64,000 nucleotides of DNA, taken from the NCBI RefSeq assembly GCF_023343835.1, contig NC_064472.1:44339799-44403798 (forward strand), read 5' to 3'. Shown one piece after another: positions 12,446-22,497 of this stretch. Both the position numbers and the translations under genes were made by a program. A model generated the notes under the pieces. The model did not search any database. It was not told the origin of the DNA and saw nothing but the letters and a program-made list of their open reading frames with translations. This stretch comes from Lagopus muta. Its lineage: Eukaryota > Chordata > Aves > Galliformes > Phasianidae. Positions within the stretch are counted from its first letter, which is position 1. The number at the start of each line of letters is the position of its first letter.

Positions 12446-12970
12446 TCCATTTCATCATTCTGCTTCAAGAACTACTGCACAGAAAAATCTTTTGAACTCT
12501 TCACCAGTGAAAGATGACCACGTCCTGATTCAACAAAGCAATGATCCATATATCTGACTTTACATTTTCTCACCCTTTTAAAATGCCCTGCACATCATAT
12601 TCTTTCATCCAAAAGAATACACATCAGCCAACCTGGCAGGGAAAAAGACTAGTTTACCACAGAGACTAACTTCCTAGTATGTCTGATCAAACAGATAGCA
12701 ACTGAGCAGGAAGTAACCCCCTATCTTTGTGTTGTAAAACCTAGCCTTTACTTCTTCTGATTAACTGAAAAGAAGCTGTTTAGCTTACAGCAAAAGCTGT
12801 AAATTCTTCCAGCCCTTTAAGGTACATGACCAACTGACCATTCAGTTAAAAGTTTCCCCTCAGTAGCACTTAAACAACAAAGACATTGACCAAATAGTTT
12901 TCCATCAAGTTTTCAGGACCACAGTCAAACCACTGTTATACAGATTTGATCCAGACTTCTTCTGCTCACA

Positions 12971-13001
<31 letters not shown>

Positions 13002-13402
13002 AAGAAAACAAACAAACAAACAAACAAACGAACAAACAAAACAGTTTATGACTGGTCCTTGCCAGCAAAGAATTTGCAGGTAGGGCCATAATCGTATACA
13101 AAAGTAGGAATAGAACTTGCTGAACTGGTGAAGGGGCTCTCTGTTGACAGAGCCAAGGTGTCAGACATGCTCCCCATCCCGTGGCCTGCTCTTATGATGA
13201 GTGGCTCCAACCTGGGTCCACCCTTCCAGTCACATACTGAGCATAAGTGTCAAGAACTTGTCTGCAGTCCATAGGCCAGCCTCACCCCTTCACCAGGTGC
13301 TCAATCATCAGTTTCAGCCAGGACATTACAGTTTTCCTGCTGTCTGTAAGGACACCTACTGTCCACCTGGCTTCTGTTCATTAGTAACTATACTGGAATA
13401 AT
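12446..13402. other. Intergenic up to the duplication breakpoint
   Basis: No gene is recognised. A purine-rich simple repeat lies at 12968-13040. The sequence immediately left of 13403 has no counterpart upstream of the matching NANS intron position (41146), which marks the left edge of the duplicated segment. Confidence 0.6.
12968..13040. repeat. A-rich / (AAAC)n simple repeat
   Basis: Runs of A interrupted by G, then about ten AAAC units. Confidence 0.9.
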
Positions 13403-13574
13403 GTTTGACCCAGAGTTTCTTAACTGTTAACCTACAGACCAACCTTCATAAGCAGAATGGTGCATCTGCTTTGGAATTTATGTGACCTACCTTTCCGTTT
13501 ATTTTGTACCTTAGATATTCTGGACTAATATAATTTGAGGGTTATGTATACGTGCCCCATATAAAGTAATTAAA

Positions 13575-13594
13575 CTTTAAATTTAAATTTAAAG
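13575..13594. repeat. AT-rich perfect 20-bp palindrome
   Basis: A self-complementary CTTTAAATTT/AAATTTAAAG core is flanked by a 16-bp direct repeat (AAAGTAATTAAACTTT at 13563 and 13591). The same structure occurs in the other NANS copy near 41318-41337. Confidence 0.8.
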
Positions 13595-13719
13595 TAATTA
13601 AACTTTGCTTTTGCTATTTTGCAGGGTTGGCTTGTCGGTGATTCTTCTCTGTCATTAACCCAGCTGAACTGGCGTGTTGAAAAATAGCAATTTTTATTTA
13701 TTTATCTATTTTCTTGCAG

Positions 13720-13819
13720 ATGGCTGTAGAATTTCTTCATGAATTGGATGTTCCATTTTTCAAAGTAGGATCAGGAGATACAAATAATTTCCCATATTTG
13801 GAAAAGACTGCAAAGAAAG
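13720..13819 (+). pseudogene. NANS duplicate, exon 3
   Basis: Starts MAVEFLHELDVPFFKVGSGD after a TTGCAG acceptor and ends at AAAG|GTAAGC. Identical to 41463-41562. Confidence 0.88.
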
Positions 13820-13847
13820 GTAAGCATTATCTACTGAGCAGTATTTG

Positions 13848-14322
13848 CAGAATCACAAGTTATAGGGGCTGGAGGGAGCCTCAGAAGGTCCGTGAGTCCA
13901 ACTGTCTGATAAAGCACATTTGCTACAGCAGGTTGCACAGAAAAATGACCAGGTCAATTTTGAATATCTCCAGAGAAGGACACTGCACAGTGTCTCTGGG
14001 TAGCCTGTTCCACTGCTCTGTCACGCTCACAGTAAAGAAGTTTTTCTTTGTGCTCAGATGGAACTTCTTATGTTCTGGATTGTGCCCACTGCCCCTTGTT
14101 CTGTCACTGGGCACCAGTGAAGTGAGCTTGGCCCCATCCACTTGACTCCTGTCCATTTTCGCGTTTTCAGTTGATCCCCTTTTGGCTTTCTCCAGGCTGA
14201 ACAGCCCCAGGTCTCTCAGCCTTTCCTCCTGGCGGAGATGTTCCAGGCCTCTCGTCATCTCTGTGCCCCTCCACTGCACTCTCCCTGGATTTTCCCTGTC
14301 TTTCATGAACTGGGGAACCCAG
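13848..14322 (-). mobile_element. CR1 LINE fragment in the duplicated intron 3
   Basis: Antisense CR1 3' region: CAGAATCACAAGTTATAGGGGCTGG tail, then LFSLEKAK and KNFFTVSVTEQWNRLPRDTV in minus-strand translation. The same insertion is present at 41591-42063, so it predates the duplication. Confidence 0.88.
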
Positions 14323-14535
14323 TCTCATTAAACTTCATAGTTTCACAGTGTCTCACCAGTTCAGTTATTATGTATTTGCTTTGCTTAACTTTGGGGAAAA
14401 ACAAAAAGCCAAAAAAATCACCCATCTTCCTTTTCTAGTTCAACCAAATGCATTGCAGAACTTCAGTTAAGCCTGTGCAGATTTCTTAGGGATCTAAACT
14501 TGAAATCTAGGCAAAACATTTGTTTTAATGGCTAG

Positions 14536-14690
14536 GACGCCCAATGGTGATTTCCAGCGGGATGCAGTCGATGAACACAATGCACCAGGTGTATCAGATT
14601 GTGAAGCCCATCAATCCAAACTTCTGCTTCCTGCAGTGCACCAGTGCCTACCCGCTTCAGCCTGAGGACGTCAATCTCCGTGTTATATCG
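14536..14690 (+). pseudogene. NANS duplicate, exon 4
   Basis: Encodes RPMVISSGMQSMNTM onward to LRVIS. GCTAG acceptor, ATCG|GTCAGT donor. Identical to 42277-42431. Confidence 0.88.
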
Positions 14691-15464
14691 GTCAGTGAAT
14701 AAGTAAGAGTGCTATTGGCACAGTACCACAGAAGGCCTGTGCACTTCCATTGCGCTCTGTTTCCAGGTCTTACACATGCTCGAGTTTGTCTCTGAGAGGT
14801 GGGAAAGTGCATCACGGTCCTCTAATTCCACCTGGCCTTGAAGTAAAACTATTAACTGGGTCCTGTTGTGGCAGAGCTGAGCTTTCAGGAATACGATAGG
14901 AGAGATTGCTTTAGGGGCTATGCAGTTAAATAGAAGGGAGCTGAAGGTGAGCGTGAGCTTTGAAAAGGAGAGAAAAGGATGTGGACGGTTACCTCACCTC
15001 TGGGAGGGTGTGTGGAACTGAGGACGTGATTCTCAGTTGGGAGCTCAACCGCATAATTCCATTAAAAAGGCTCTGTGTGAGTATCAGAGCCGTGAGAGAA
15101 AATGGATTATAGTTTCCTTTGAAATTATTGCTTGGATGTGCCTGGTGGCCGATGCAGGAAAATGTTCCCAGGTCGGCCAGCATTCAAACATCTGCCCAGC
15201 TTTATGCACGCAGTGTTTGTTAGCTTGAGTATATCTGGACGTGACTGTATTTAACTGCCTGTAGGACTGAATAACTCCTGTGTTGCTGCGGAAAGGATTG
15301 CTTCAGATTTGAAACATGGGAAGGTGCACCATCTGCTTTGAACGCAGGTTAAGCTTAACAAGGTGTTGGGTTCTTGGATGAAAAAAACTCCATTTGCACA
15401 ACTTACAGCTGGGTGGGCTTTTAAGACCTTGAAGAGCACAAATAAATTAGAAAGACATGGTTGA

Positions 15465-15572
15465 AGGAAGGGATGCCATGCAGAGGGACCTCGAGAGGCT
15501 ACAAAGGCGGACCTGGTGAGGTTCAACACGGCAAAGTGCAAAGTTTTGCACTTGGGCTGGAGGAATCCTAGG
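15465..15572 (+). mobile_element. CR1-like fragment in the duplicated intron 4
   Basis: GCAGAGGGACCTCGAGAGGCT...GGTGAGGTTCAACACGGCAAAGTGCAAAG resembles the CR1 ORF2 segment LDRLE...[13 protein letters not shown]. Counterpart at 43206-43313. Confidence 0.65.
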
Positions 15573-15724
15573 CATCCTAGGCATGCTTCATCCTGAGCAT
15601 AACCAACAGCTTGTTTTGTGGCACAGAAACTGCCCGCGTGTTCACTGCAGTTATTACTGTTAAATTGGCTCTGTCTTTGAAATTGCTGCCTTGGCAACTG
15701 AGACCAACTCTGTCGTGGTTCCAG

Positions 15725-15991
15725 GCGTATCAGTCAGCTTTTCCCGACATCCCCATTGGCTATTCAGGGCACGAAACCGGCATTGCCATTTCGGTGGCAG
15801 CTGTTGCTCTGGGTGCAAAAGTGGTGGAGCGTCACGTGACTCTCGACAAAACATGGAAAGGAAGTGACCACCAGGCTTCCCTGGAGCCAAAGGAACTGGC
15901 AGAGCTGGTGAAAGCCATCCGTACTGTGGAAAGAGCAATGGGTTCTCCAATCAAACAGCTCTTGCCTTGTGAAATGGCTTGCAATGAAAAG
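15725..15991 (+). pseudogene. NANS duplicate, exon 5
   Basis: Encodes AYQSAFPDIPIGYSGHETG to CEMACNEK, 89 codons, identical to 43466-43732. It carries the GYSGHETG motif with the metal-site histidine. Confidence 0.9.
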
Positions 15992-16573
15992 GTAACTCCT
16001 GCTTTTGATTCGCAGTCTGTAACTCCCGTGCAGAAAAACAGCAGCCAGTGCTTGGGTTTGTGGTGTGAAGGTCTCCGTTTTTGTGCAGTGCTTTGCCTCT
16101 GCACTCTAATAAATTTTCCACTGCAAAGGAGCAGAGCACTTATTACACTGCGCTTATTGCACTGTAACTTTAAGGCAGATCTGCATTTCTTATCATGTGC
16201 CATTTCTGTCAGTTTTAAGTTCAGTGGAGTTTTATGGATGTCCCCTGTGACTAACTCCCCTGAGCAGTAAATACGTGTGAATGCACAAGCTCTGTTTACA
16301 TGAAGCTAGAACGCTCATCAGTCTACTCAGATTCCTTCCGTTCTGATTCTGGGAAATGCCAGTGAGATATTGTCTGAATTCAGTAAGGACTTAAGTTTTC
16401 CCATCAGCCTTGTTACAGTAAACATTTCCATACTAACTCAAGCTTCTTGTAGAGTTATAAGTTAAGCAACAGGTTGGGCAACCCTTTCTCAGGTGGCTTA
16501 TAATTTTGTGGTCCACTTCTGGTGCCTACAATTCTGTTTGACTTAGATGTTGTTTTTATTTTCTCCTTTGTAG

Positions 16574-16783
16574 CTGGGGAAGTCTGTTGTGGCAAAAGTG
16601 ACCATTCCCGAAGGAACCGTACTGACACTTGACATGCTGACAGTGAAAGTAGGAGAGCCTAAGGGATTTGCTCCAGAAGCCATCTTTGATCTGGTGGGCC
16701 AGAAGGCCAAGACAACAATTGAAGAAGATGAAACCATCACTGAGCAGGCAGTGGAAAATCATGTCAAGAAAGTGAAGTGCTAA
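16574..16783 (+). pseudogene. NANS duplicate, exon 6
   Basis: Encodes the C-terminal antifreeze-like (SAF) domain, from LGKSVVAKVTIPEG to the TAA stop. Identical to 44331-44540. Confidence 0.9.
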
Positions 16784-17548
16784 ACCTAAGCCCTCCATTT
16801 GATATTTTATGGTGTCGGTCTGTCCTACTGCACAACATGTTCTAGTGACATGGTGGGTTAGAAAGGATTGAAGAAGATGAACGTTTTCAGGGTTTGTTCT
16901 GCAGGAAGTTTTCGCAACTAGGGGATATAAATTATGAAAAGCAATTTTATTAGAAACTGCATAGTACTGTGTCTAGAAAACACCATGTTCCTCCTCTTCC
17001 ATTCCACTTTGATTACTTTGGATTTCTTGCCAAATCTGTGACCGAGGTCTACTGTTTTCTAGCTTTCCTTTTCTGATAAGAATACACTAATCCTAAAAAT
17101 CTGTCTGTACTTGTTCTGTTACTGTAAAGTCTCTCTTCTGCCATTTGCTTTAATACCATGAATATAGGATGCAAGTTCGTGTTAAATTCAAAGAGAAAAA
17201 TTACCTAAACTAAACAGACAGCTTCATACATGCAGTATGACAGATTCCTCTTAAGATATGTCTTTTAAAAAAAAGTCTCAAGTTAAAGGAACGTGTGGCA
17301 GGAACCTGCTTGAGGAATAGAAGTGGACAAACTCACAGAAGTGCAGCAGTATAGAGAAGGGAGATAATTGTCTATTCCTGTGATGCCACTCTTTCAAAAG
17401 CCAGCTCCTTGAGGAAAGCTAGGTTCCAGTATGCACTTACCTTCTCAAAAGCAGTACCAACAAAGTCAGCGAACTAGATATGTAGACAGCTCCCATTTAA
17501 GGAGCTAGAAAAGGAGCCTTTTTGTACTTTTTATAAGCTGAAAGGCAC

Positions 17549-18397
17549 GCCAGCTACGTGATGCCGTGCCTGCACCAGTTTTGCTTTGGCTGCATCCAGC
17601 GGTGGGCTGAGAGCAGGCCCACGTGCCCCCTCTGCAAACGCAGGGTGCAGTCCATCTTGCACTCCGTGCGTGCGGACGACAACTTTGAAGAGTTTGTCGT
17701 CGGACAGCAGGAGAGGGCCAGAAGAGCAGCCCACCACACAACACCATTAGAAGGCCTAACAGGGGCGGTGCCCACCTGGCCGTCCGTTTCCCGCCTGACT
17801 CCAGCTGTGCTCCGGCCCCTGCTGCCCTGGCTGCACCAGGAGCTGAGTCGGCTCTTTGGGTCTGACCACAGGGCAGCCTCTGCAGCGCAGGGCCGAGTCA
17901 TCTCTGGCCTGTGCTTCTTTGGCCTGAACCAGACAGCGCTGACTCTGTGGCTGTTCAGCTGCCTGCAGATGCGGGCCACCAGCTTTGTGCAACGGCTCGT
18001 TGCGCAAGCCGCACAGGTGTGCAACGGGCCGGTGCCACATCTGCATGCCACAAGACAGCAGGGCAGCCCCGCAGCTGCCCATGGCGCACAGACTCCCCAC
18101 GCCGGCCCACAGCCCTCCAGCAGCATCAGGGAAGACAACGTGGAGGAGGAGCTTCCTGTGCCCTCAACCGCTGCCCTTGGTGAAGGTCCCAGCCAGCCTC
18201 CATCCATCCCGGCTCCATTGCAGACCGGCCAAGCAGCAGCCCAGGAGGAGCCGGGGGAGGCAGCGCCAGGTCCCTCCGTCACCAGCAGGGCCACGCAGAG
18301 CTCACGCAGGGCGCCTCAGCGAGCTCCGAAGAGGAGGGCCCGCAACTCTGAGGCCTCTGCACCTCCTGCCAAGAGGCCACCCCGCCGGCAGCACTAG
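17549..18397 (+). pseudogene. TOPORS-like RING gene, copy A, 5'-truncated
   Basis: The frame matches copies B and C from residue 19 to the stop. The first 18 residues, with the Kozak ATG and the first two RING cysteines (C9 and C12 of the intact copies), are replaced by NANS downstream sequence. An in-frame TAA lies just upstream at 17534, and the first ATG in frame is at 17561 (residue 23). A protein from there would keep C25, H27, C30, C33, C44 and C47 but could not form the first zinc site, so E3 activity is not expected. The promoter and 5' UTR exon are also absent. Private differences from B and C include R/R for G/T after QQERA, I for T at SSSTRED, and V for G at PGPSG. The rest of the frame is open. 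Confidence 0.88.
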
Positions 18398-18455
18398 GAC
18401 ACCGCCCCAGCAGCTGGTGAGAACAGGGCCGGGCCTGCAGCTGGGGCACAGCCAA

Positions 18456-18727
18456 CAGCGGGTTGGAAGGGACCTCAAAGATCACGAATCTCCAACCCCC
18501 CCGCCACAGGCAGGGCCACCAACCTCCGCACGTAACACCGGACCAGGCTGCCCGAGGCCCCATCCAACCTGGCCTTGAACACCTCCCGGGACGGGGCATC
18601 CACAGCTTCTCTGGGCAGCCTCACCGCTCTGCCTGTGAAGAACTTCCCCCCGACATCCAACCTGAACCTTCCCTCCCTCACCTTCAGACCATTTCCCCTT
18701 GTCCTGCTGTTATCTACCCTTTCCAAG
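18456..18727 (-). mobile_element. CR1 3' end in the TOPORS-like 3' UTR (copy A)
   Basis: GGTTGGAAGGGACCTCAAAGATCACGAA begins an antisense CR1 end. The minus-strand frame reads GNGLKV, GRFRLDVGGKFFTGRAVRLPREAVDAPS, the usual C-terminal CR1 ORF2 pattern. It is the same in units B and C. Confidence 0.85.
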
Positions 18728-18737
18728 AGTTGACTGC

Positions 18738-18743
18738 AATAAA
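18738..18743 (+). other. AATAAA polyadenylation signal, copy A
   Basis: Lies 341 bp after the TOPORS-like stop, directly after the CR1-derived 3' UTR. Conserved at 26446-26451 and 34154-34159. Confidence 0.6.
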
Positions 18744-19634
18744 ATCACAGAAAAGTCCCCGTGTTGTTCCCAGTGCCTTTGTCAGCGCTGTGCACGAGGG
18801 AGGTCTGAGCTCTGCTGGGCCTGGAGGCCTCCCGTGCTGCTGTTACTGCTTCTTTACAACCTCCCTTAACACGTTGCAAAGGCAAACGCCACAGTCACAT
18901 GCAGAGGGAGGAATGGAACTTGCTCCAGTGGTAAGGCGCTTTCTGGCCACGCAGCACTCCTGGCTCCCAGACACGGTCTCCTGTTTATCCCTAGGTACAA
19001 GGGCTTATCCCTAGATAGAAGCCCGTGACAGGCACCGGGAAAATGGAAAAAAAACGAAGGGCTACTAACGGTTTGCCCCGCAACCTGGCCGGCCCTGGGC
19101 CACGTGCGCTCGGGAGAGGGGGAATGGCAGAGAGCTAGCAGATAGTTCTAACGAAGAGCAAACACAACAGCAAGGATCTCAGGAGGAGCAGTAACTTACT
19201 AAATCAACCGAGTCAAACAAAATGAGAGAGACAAGAGTACCCTAAGTACGAGTCAAACCATGAGAGTGCAAGGGCACTGCTCTTATTAAGCACTACACCT
19301 GCAAGTTACAAGCAGAATGATAACTGGGATCAAAAGTGGCAAATAACTGGCTCTAACGCATCACTGCCCCATGGCAGGAGGGCAGCCCCGCAGCTGCCCT
19401 TGGCCCAGCCGCCTCCCCAGCAGGAACTCCTGCCTCTGGCTCACAGCCCTCCTGCAGTATGGAACAGCGTAGATGAGGTCCCACCTGCAGCTTTCTCCCA
19501 CTTTTTCAGGGGGGAACTTGACAAGCATGGCTCCTCGCCTTCCAGTCTTGCACGACCTCTTTCCCTTCGTGACTCAACAACCACGGGGCCTGGCCCCACA
19601 CACCTGCTGAGGCGAGGGCCTCTCAATCGGCTTC

Positions 19635-19865
19635 ATGGCAGAATCATGACAAAATTAAGGCTGGAGAAGAACTCAAAGCCAGTCAACCGCAGGAGGTCAG
19701 CTCATCCTCACCATGCCCGCTGAACCTCGTCTCTAAGTGCCACACCTACGTGCTGCTTGATCTCCTCCAGGGACACTGATTCCATCACTTCCCCACGCAG
19801 CCCATTCTAGCGCCTCATCACTCTTTCCGATAAGAAATTCTTCCCCTACGCACCTCTTCATAATT
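19635..19865 (-). mobile_element. CR1 LINE fragment (unit B)
   Basis: GGCAGAATCATGACAAAATTAAGGCTGGAGAAGAACTC is a CR1-type tail, followed by the CACGTGCTGCTTGATCTCCTCCAGGGAC region in antisense. The same fragment is at 27343-27573. Confidence 0.65.
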
Positions 19866-22282
19866 TTCTCTGTCCTTCGCTATCAGCGATGGTGGAAGGT
19901 CTGCAAATCCTGATGTAGTACATCTAACTGAAACATTAACAAAGAATATAGTACTCCTTTCATGGAATAATTTCCTGCTGACTTCCTTACAATACAACGA
20001 TGAAATAGCTGCCTTTTCTTTCTTTGAGTTCTAGCTTTGTAGAATCATTGAAGGACCACATCCTCATTTTAAAAAAAATGTAAACTTTGAGCATGTTCTT
20101 TCTTTTCTTGCTCAACATAATTTCTATCAGAGCTGGAGGGCCAGGATTGCCATTGATCATTACCATCTCACTGCTGATAGCCACCAATGTGTTTTGGCTG
20201 TTGGCTGTCGCTCCAGGTAAATTAACATTCAGATATCTGATTGGAATACTTTCCCTTCTTTCCTGAATTTTGCCTATTATTAGGCCAGAAATTAGGGCCA
20301 GAAAAGTCTGGTTCTCATTCTACATGGGGATCATCCTTCTTAAGGAGCCCACCATATATTTGATAGGAGCTGACGATGAGCTCTGAAATATCTGTAGGGC
20401 TTCACAAGTATAGGAGCTGTTATAAATCCCTGACTATGCACTGTTCACCATCTCTTCTAGCTCACAGATGCTGACTTGGAGCAAATAGAACAGAATAGAA
20501 CGAGAGGAGCTGGAGTTGTTGTCCACTATGCCTTGTGATCTGTTGGAGAAAAGCAACTGGATCCAGATTCCAGATGTGCCTCTCACAGCGGAGTGGAAGG
20601 CAAATTGGTGAGGACTTTTGGCTAAAATATACAAACAGGCTGGGAAAGATCCAGGGTTGAGTTATGACAGCCCACAGATTGCAGTGATGAGGCAGGTCTG
20701 AGGGATTTCAGCCTATGGGCCAGAGTCTCAGCACTCCTACAGTGCCACTGGGCACTGAAACAGGGCTACAGGGCCCTGACACTAAGTATTTCTAAGCTTC
20801 TTACTGTTTTTTTGTGTCACGCCAGACCTTCTGCGCCACGTACTTTTCAAACACCGCTCTGACAAGAGATATCTTCATTTCACTTACGTGAAATGCTCTT
20901 GCACGTGCCTTTCAGAAGAGCATGGAGGATTTTTAAACCAATAGTTTACTTTCACACGCCTCTTGCCTAAATGAGAATTATTCCTCCCCTCTCTGCCCTT
21001 CATTTACAGGCTGTGTATTTCTCCCTGCTGTGTTTTGCAAGGTAGAACTGAAGTATGGTGAGATAGGAGTGAAAAGTGTCAAATTTATTCCCAAAGTCTG
21101 TTTAGAATTGTCAAAGACCAGGTATGTTTTATAATCACTGTGTTAATTCAGCACACTTCTCCTGCTGATTTGTAGCTGCATGAATTCAGCACTTCCATGA
21201 AATAAACTGTAATATCCGATAGCACACCGACATAAAATGAGGAATCCAAAGTGGTAATCACATGTGAAGAGCCTCTGTTAGTAATTTGCCCAGCATCACC
21301 CAGCAAATCTGCAGCAAAGGCTGGGGAAATCAGCACTGACACCATTTATGGACCATCTTTTCTTTTCCACAAGGCCTTGATCACTCAGCCTCTCACCTTT
21401 CAAAACACGCTGACATAAGCACCTAAAGACAGTCATCTCCACTGCGTCTGGTACAACCAGGGCAAATGTTCCTCTCAGGGAGGGGAGTATAAGTATGTCT
21501 TGCTGACCGTTCATTCTGTAATAAGTATGGTAAGAAAGAGGTATGGAAAGAGGCAAAAATATCAACTGGAAAAACAAAATCAGCACCCCTTATCTTCAGA
21601 GTTTTTTACAGCCCTAATTGTGCGCTTTGTGTCATAGCCCTTGTCATGCGCACTGTCAAACTGGAAAGCGGTGTCTCCCACTGATATGCATAGGGATGGA
21701 ACTTCTACACCTCTGCTCCATCAGCACAGGAAGTAACTGAAGGAGGAGCAGACAGCTGTGCTGAAGGAAGGAGAAAATACACCGATGGCACATCTCTGGC
21801 TAGACCCAAGATCGGTTTGATATGTGTTCCGGTGTGTCACACACAGTTTCCTACTGTGACTTTTTAGGGAAAAAATGGGAGGTAGAACAAAAAAAAAAAA
21901 AACAAAAAAACAAAGGAGAAGGGAGGAAAAAATAATAAGGAGCGCTTAGCAGCATCAGTGCTGTATCCTTCATCTCTCTCCTGCCTTTTTCTCATGCAGA
22001 CTCCTTACTTTCACTCCCATTTCTCTCACTTTAGCCATCCCATTACAGAAGAGCACTTTGCTATTCATGACTCCTCAGCTGCAGTTTCCAGCAGCCTTTC
22101 TCATGGACCCACTCCTTTCACTTAGCCTCCAGCTCCCACTGGTTCCCCTGTCCCACACCCTTCCATTCAGCTTCTTGGGCTTCTCAGCTCTTTGTCTCTT
22201 CCCCGCTCTCCCTAGTCCAGCGATCCAATGTCAGCCAGTTTCTCTCTTTATTCTCATTTATTCTCATTCATTCTCATTTTTC
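19866..22282. other. Tandem unit interior, no gene recognised
   Basis: AT-rich filler with small open frames that show no family resemblance. Contains an A-rich tract at about 21889-21914. Mirrored at 27574-29990. Confidence 0.6.
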
Positions 22283-22497
22283 CCATCAGGGGGAAGTTCT
22301 TTACTATGTGAGTGGTGAGGTGCTGCCCAGAGAGGTTGTGGATGCCTGGAGGTGTTCAAGGCCGGGTTGGATGGGGCCCCGGGCAGCCTGGTCTGGTATT
22401 AAATGGGGAGGTTGGTGGCCCTGCATGTGGCAGGGGGTTGAAGGTTCGTGGTCCTTGAGGTCCCTTCTAACCCAGGCCATTCTATGATCCTGTGAGT
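22283..22497 (+). mobile_element. CR1 3' end, sense (unit B)
   Basis: GAAGTTCTTTACTATGTGAGTGG, GAGGTGCTGCCCAGAGAGGTTGTGGATGCC, GGTGTTCAAGGCC, then CCCTTCTAACCC and CCATTCTATGATCCTGTGA. This is a typical CR1 sense 3' end. Confidence 0.85.

Larger units (their letters stand above)
13720..16783 (+). pseudogene. NANS partial duplicate, exons 3-6
   Basis: This second NANS copy lacks exons 1 and 2, which encode the first 116 residues, including the GQNHQG segment with the N-terminal histidine of the active site. Four exons are present with intact splice sites: 13720-13819, 14536-14690, 15725-15991 and 16574-16783 (TAA). Joined, they would give 732 nt, or 243 codons plus stop, identical in coding sequence to the complete gene. 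Exon 3 happens to start with an in-frame ATG, so a truncated protein is conceivable, but it would lack part of the synthase barrel and probably be inactive. The AATAAA signals that follow the complete gene lie beyond the end of the duplicated segment. Any transcript would therefore have to run into TOPORS-like copy A, whose AATAAA is at 18738. I treat it as a very young partial pseudogene; an assembly duplicate is possible. Confidence 0.85.
13403..17547 (+). repeat. Segmental duplicate of the NANS 3' half
   Basis: The segment matches 41146-45304 base for base, apart from about 15 substitutions, a 2-bp indel (near 14258 versus 42003) and a 16-bp indel (near 16255, present only in the other copy). 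The coordinate offset moves from 27743 to 27741 to 27757 accordingly. It contains the end of intron 2, exons 3-6 and about 760 bp after the stop. All the differences I saw fall in introns or flanking sequence; the exons are identical. The right edge is fused to a TOPORS-like gene with one shared base (A at 17547). Confidence 0.93.
17547..18888 (+). repeat. TOPORS-like tandem unit A (left-truncated)
   Basis: The 3' 1342 bp of the 7708-bp unit. It matches 25255-26596 and 32963-34304 at offsets of 7708 and 15416. Its left edge is the NANS fusion point inside the RING coding region; its right edge is the tandem junction 18888/18889. Confidence 0.92.

Noticed and set aside
13714-14145. 143-codon frame extending NANS exon 3
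   Set aside because: Only the first 33 codons are NANS; the rest reads through the donor into an antisense CR1 in the intron.
15611-16270. 219-codon frame containing NANS exon 5
   Set aside because: It reads from intron 4 through exon 5 into intron 5; the AG and GT sites define only the 89-codon exon.
17554-18294. Long minus-strand frames opposite the TOPORS-like genes (also at 25262-26307 and 32970-34015)
   Set aside because: They are antisense shadows of the RING gene, repeated identically in each tandem copy, with no domain of their own.
18463-19014. 183-codon plus-strand frame after each TOPORS-like stop
   Set aside because: It runs through the antisense CR1 3' end and the AATAAA region; its translation is CR1 complement, not a gene.
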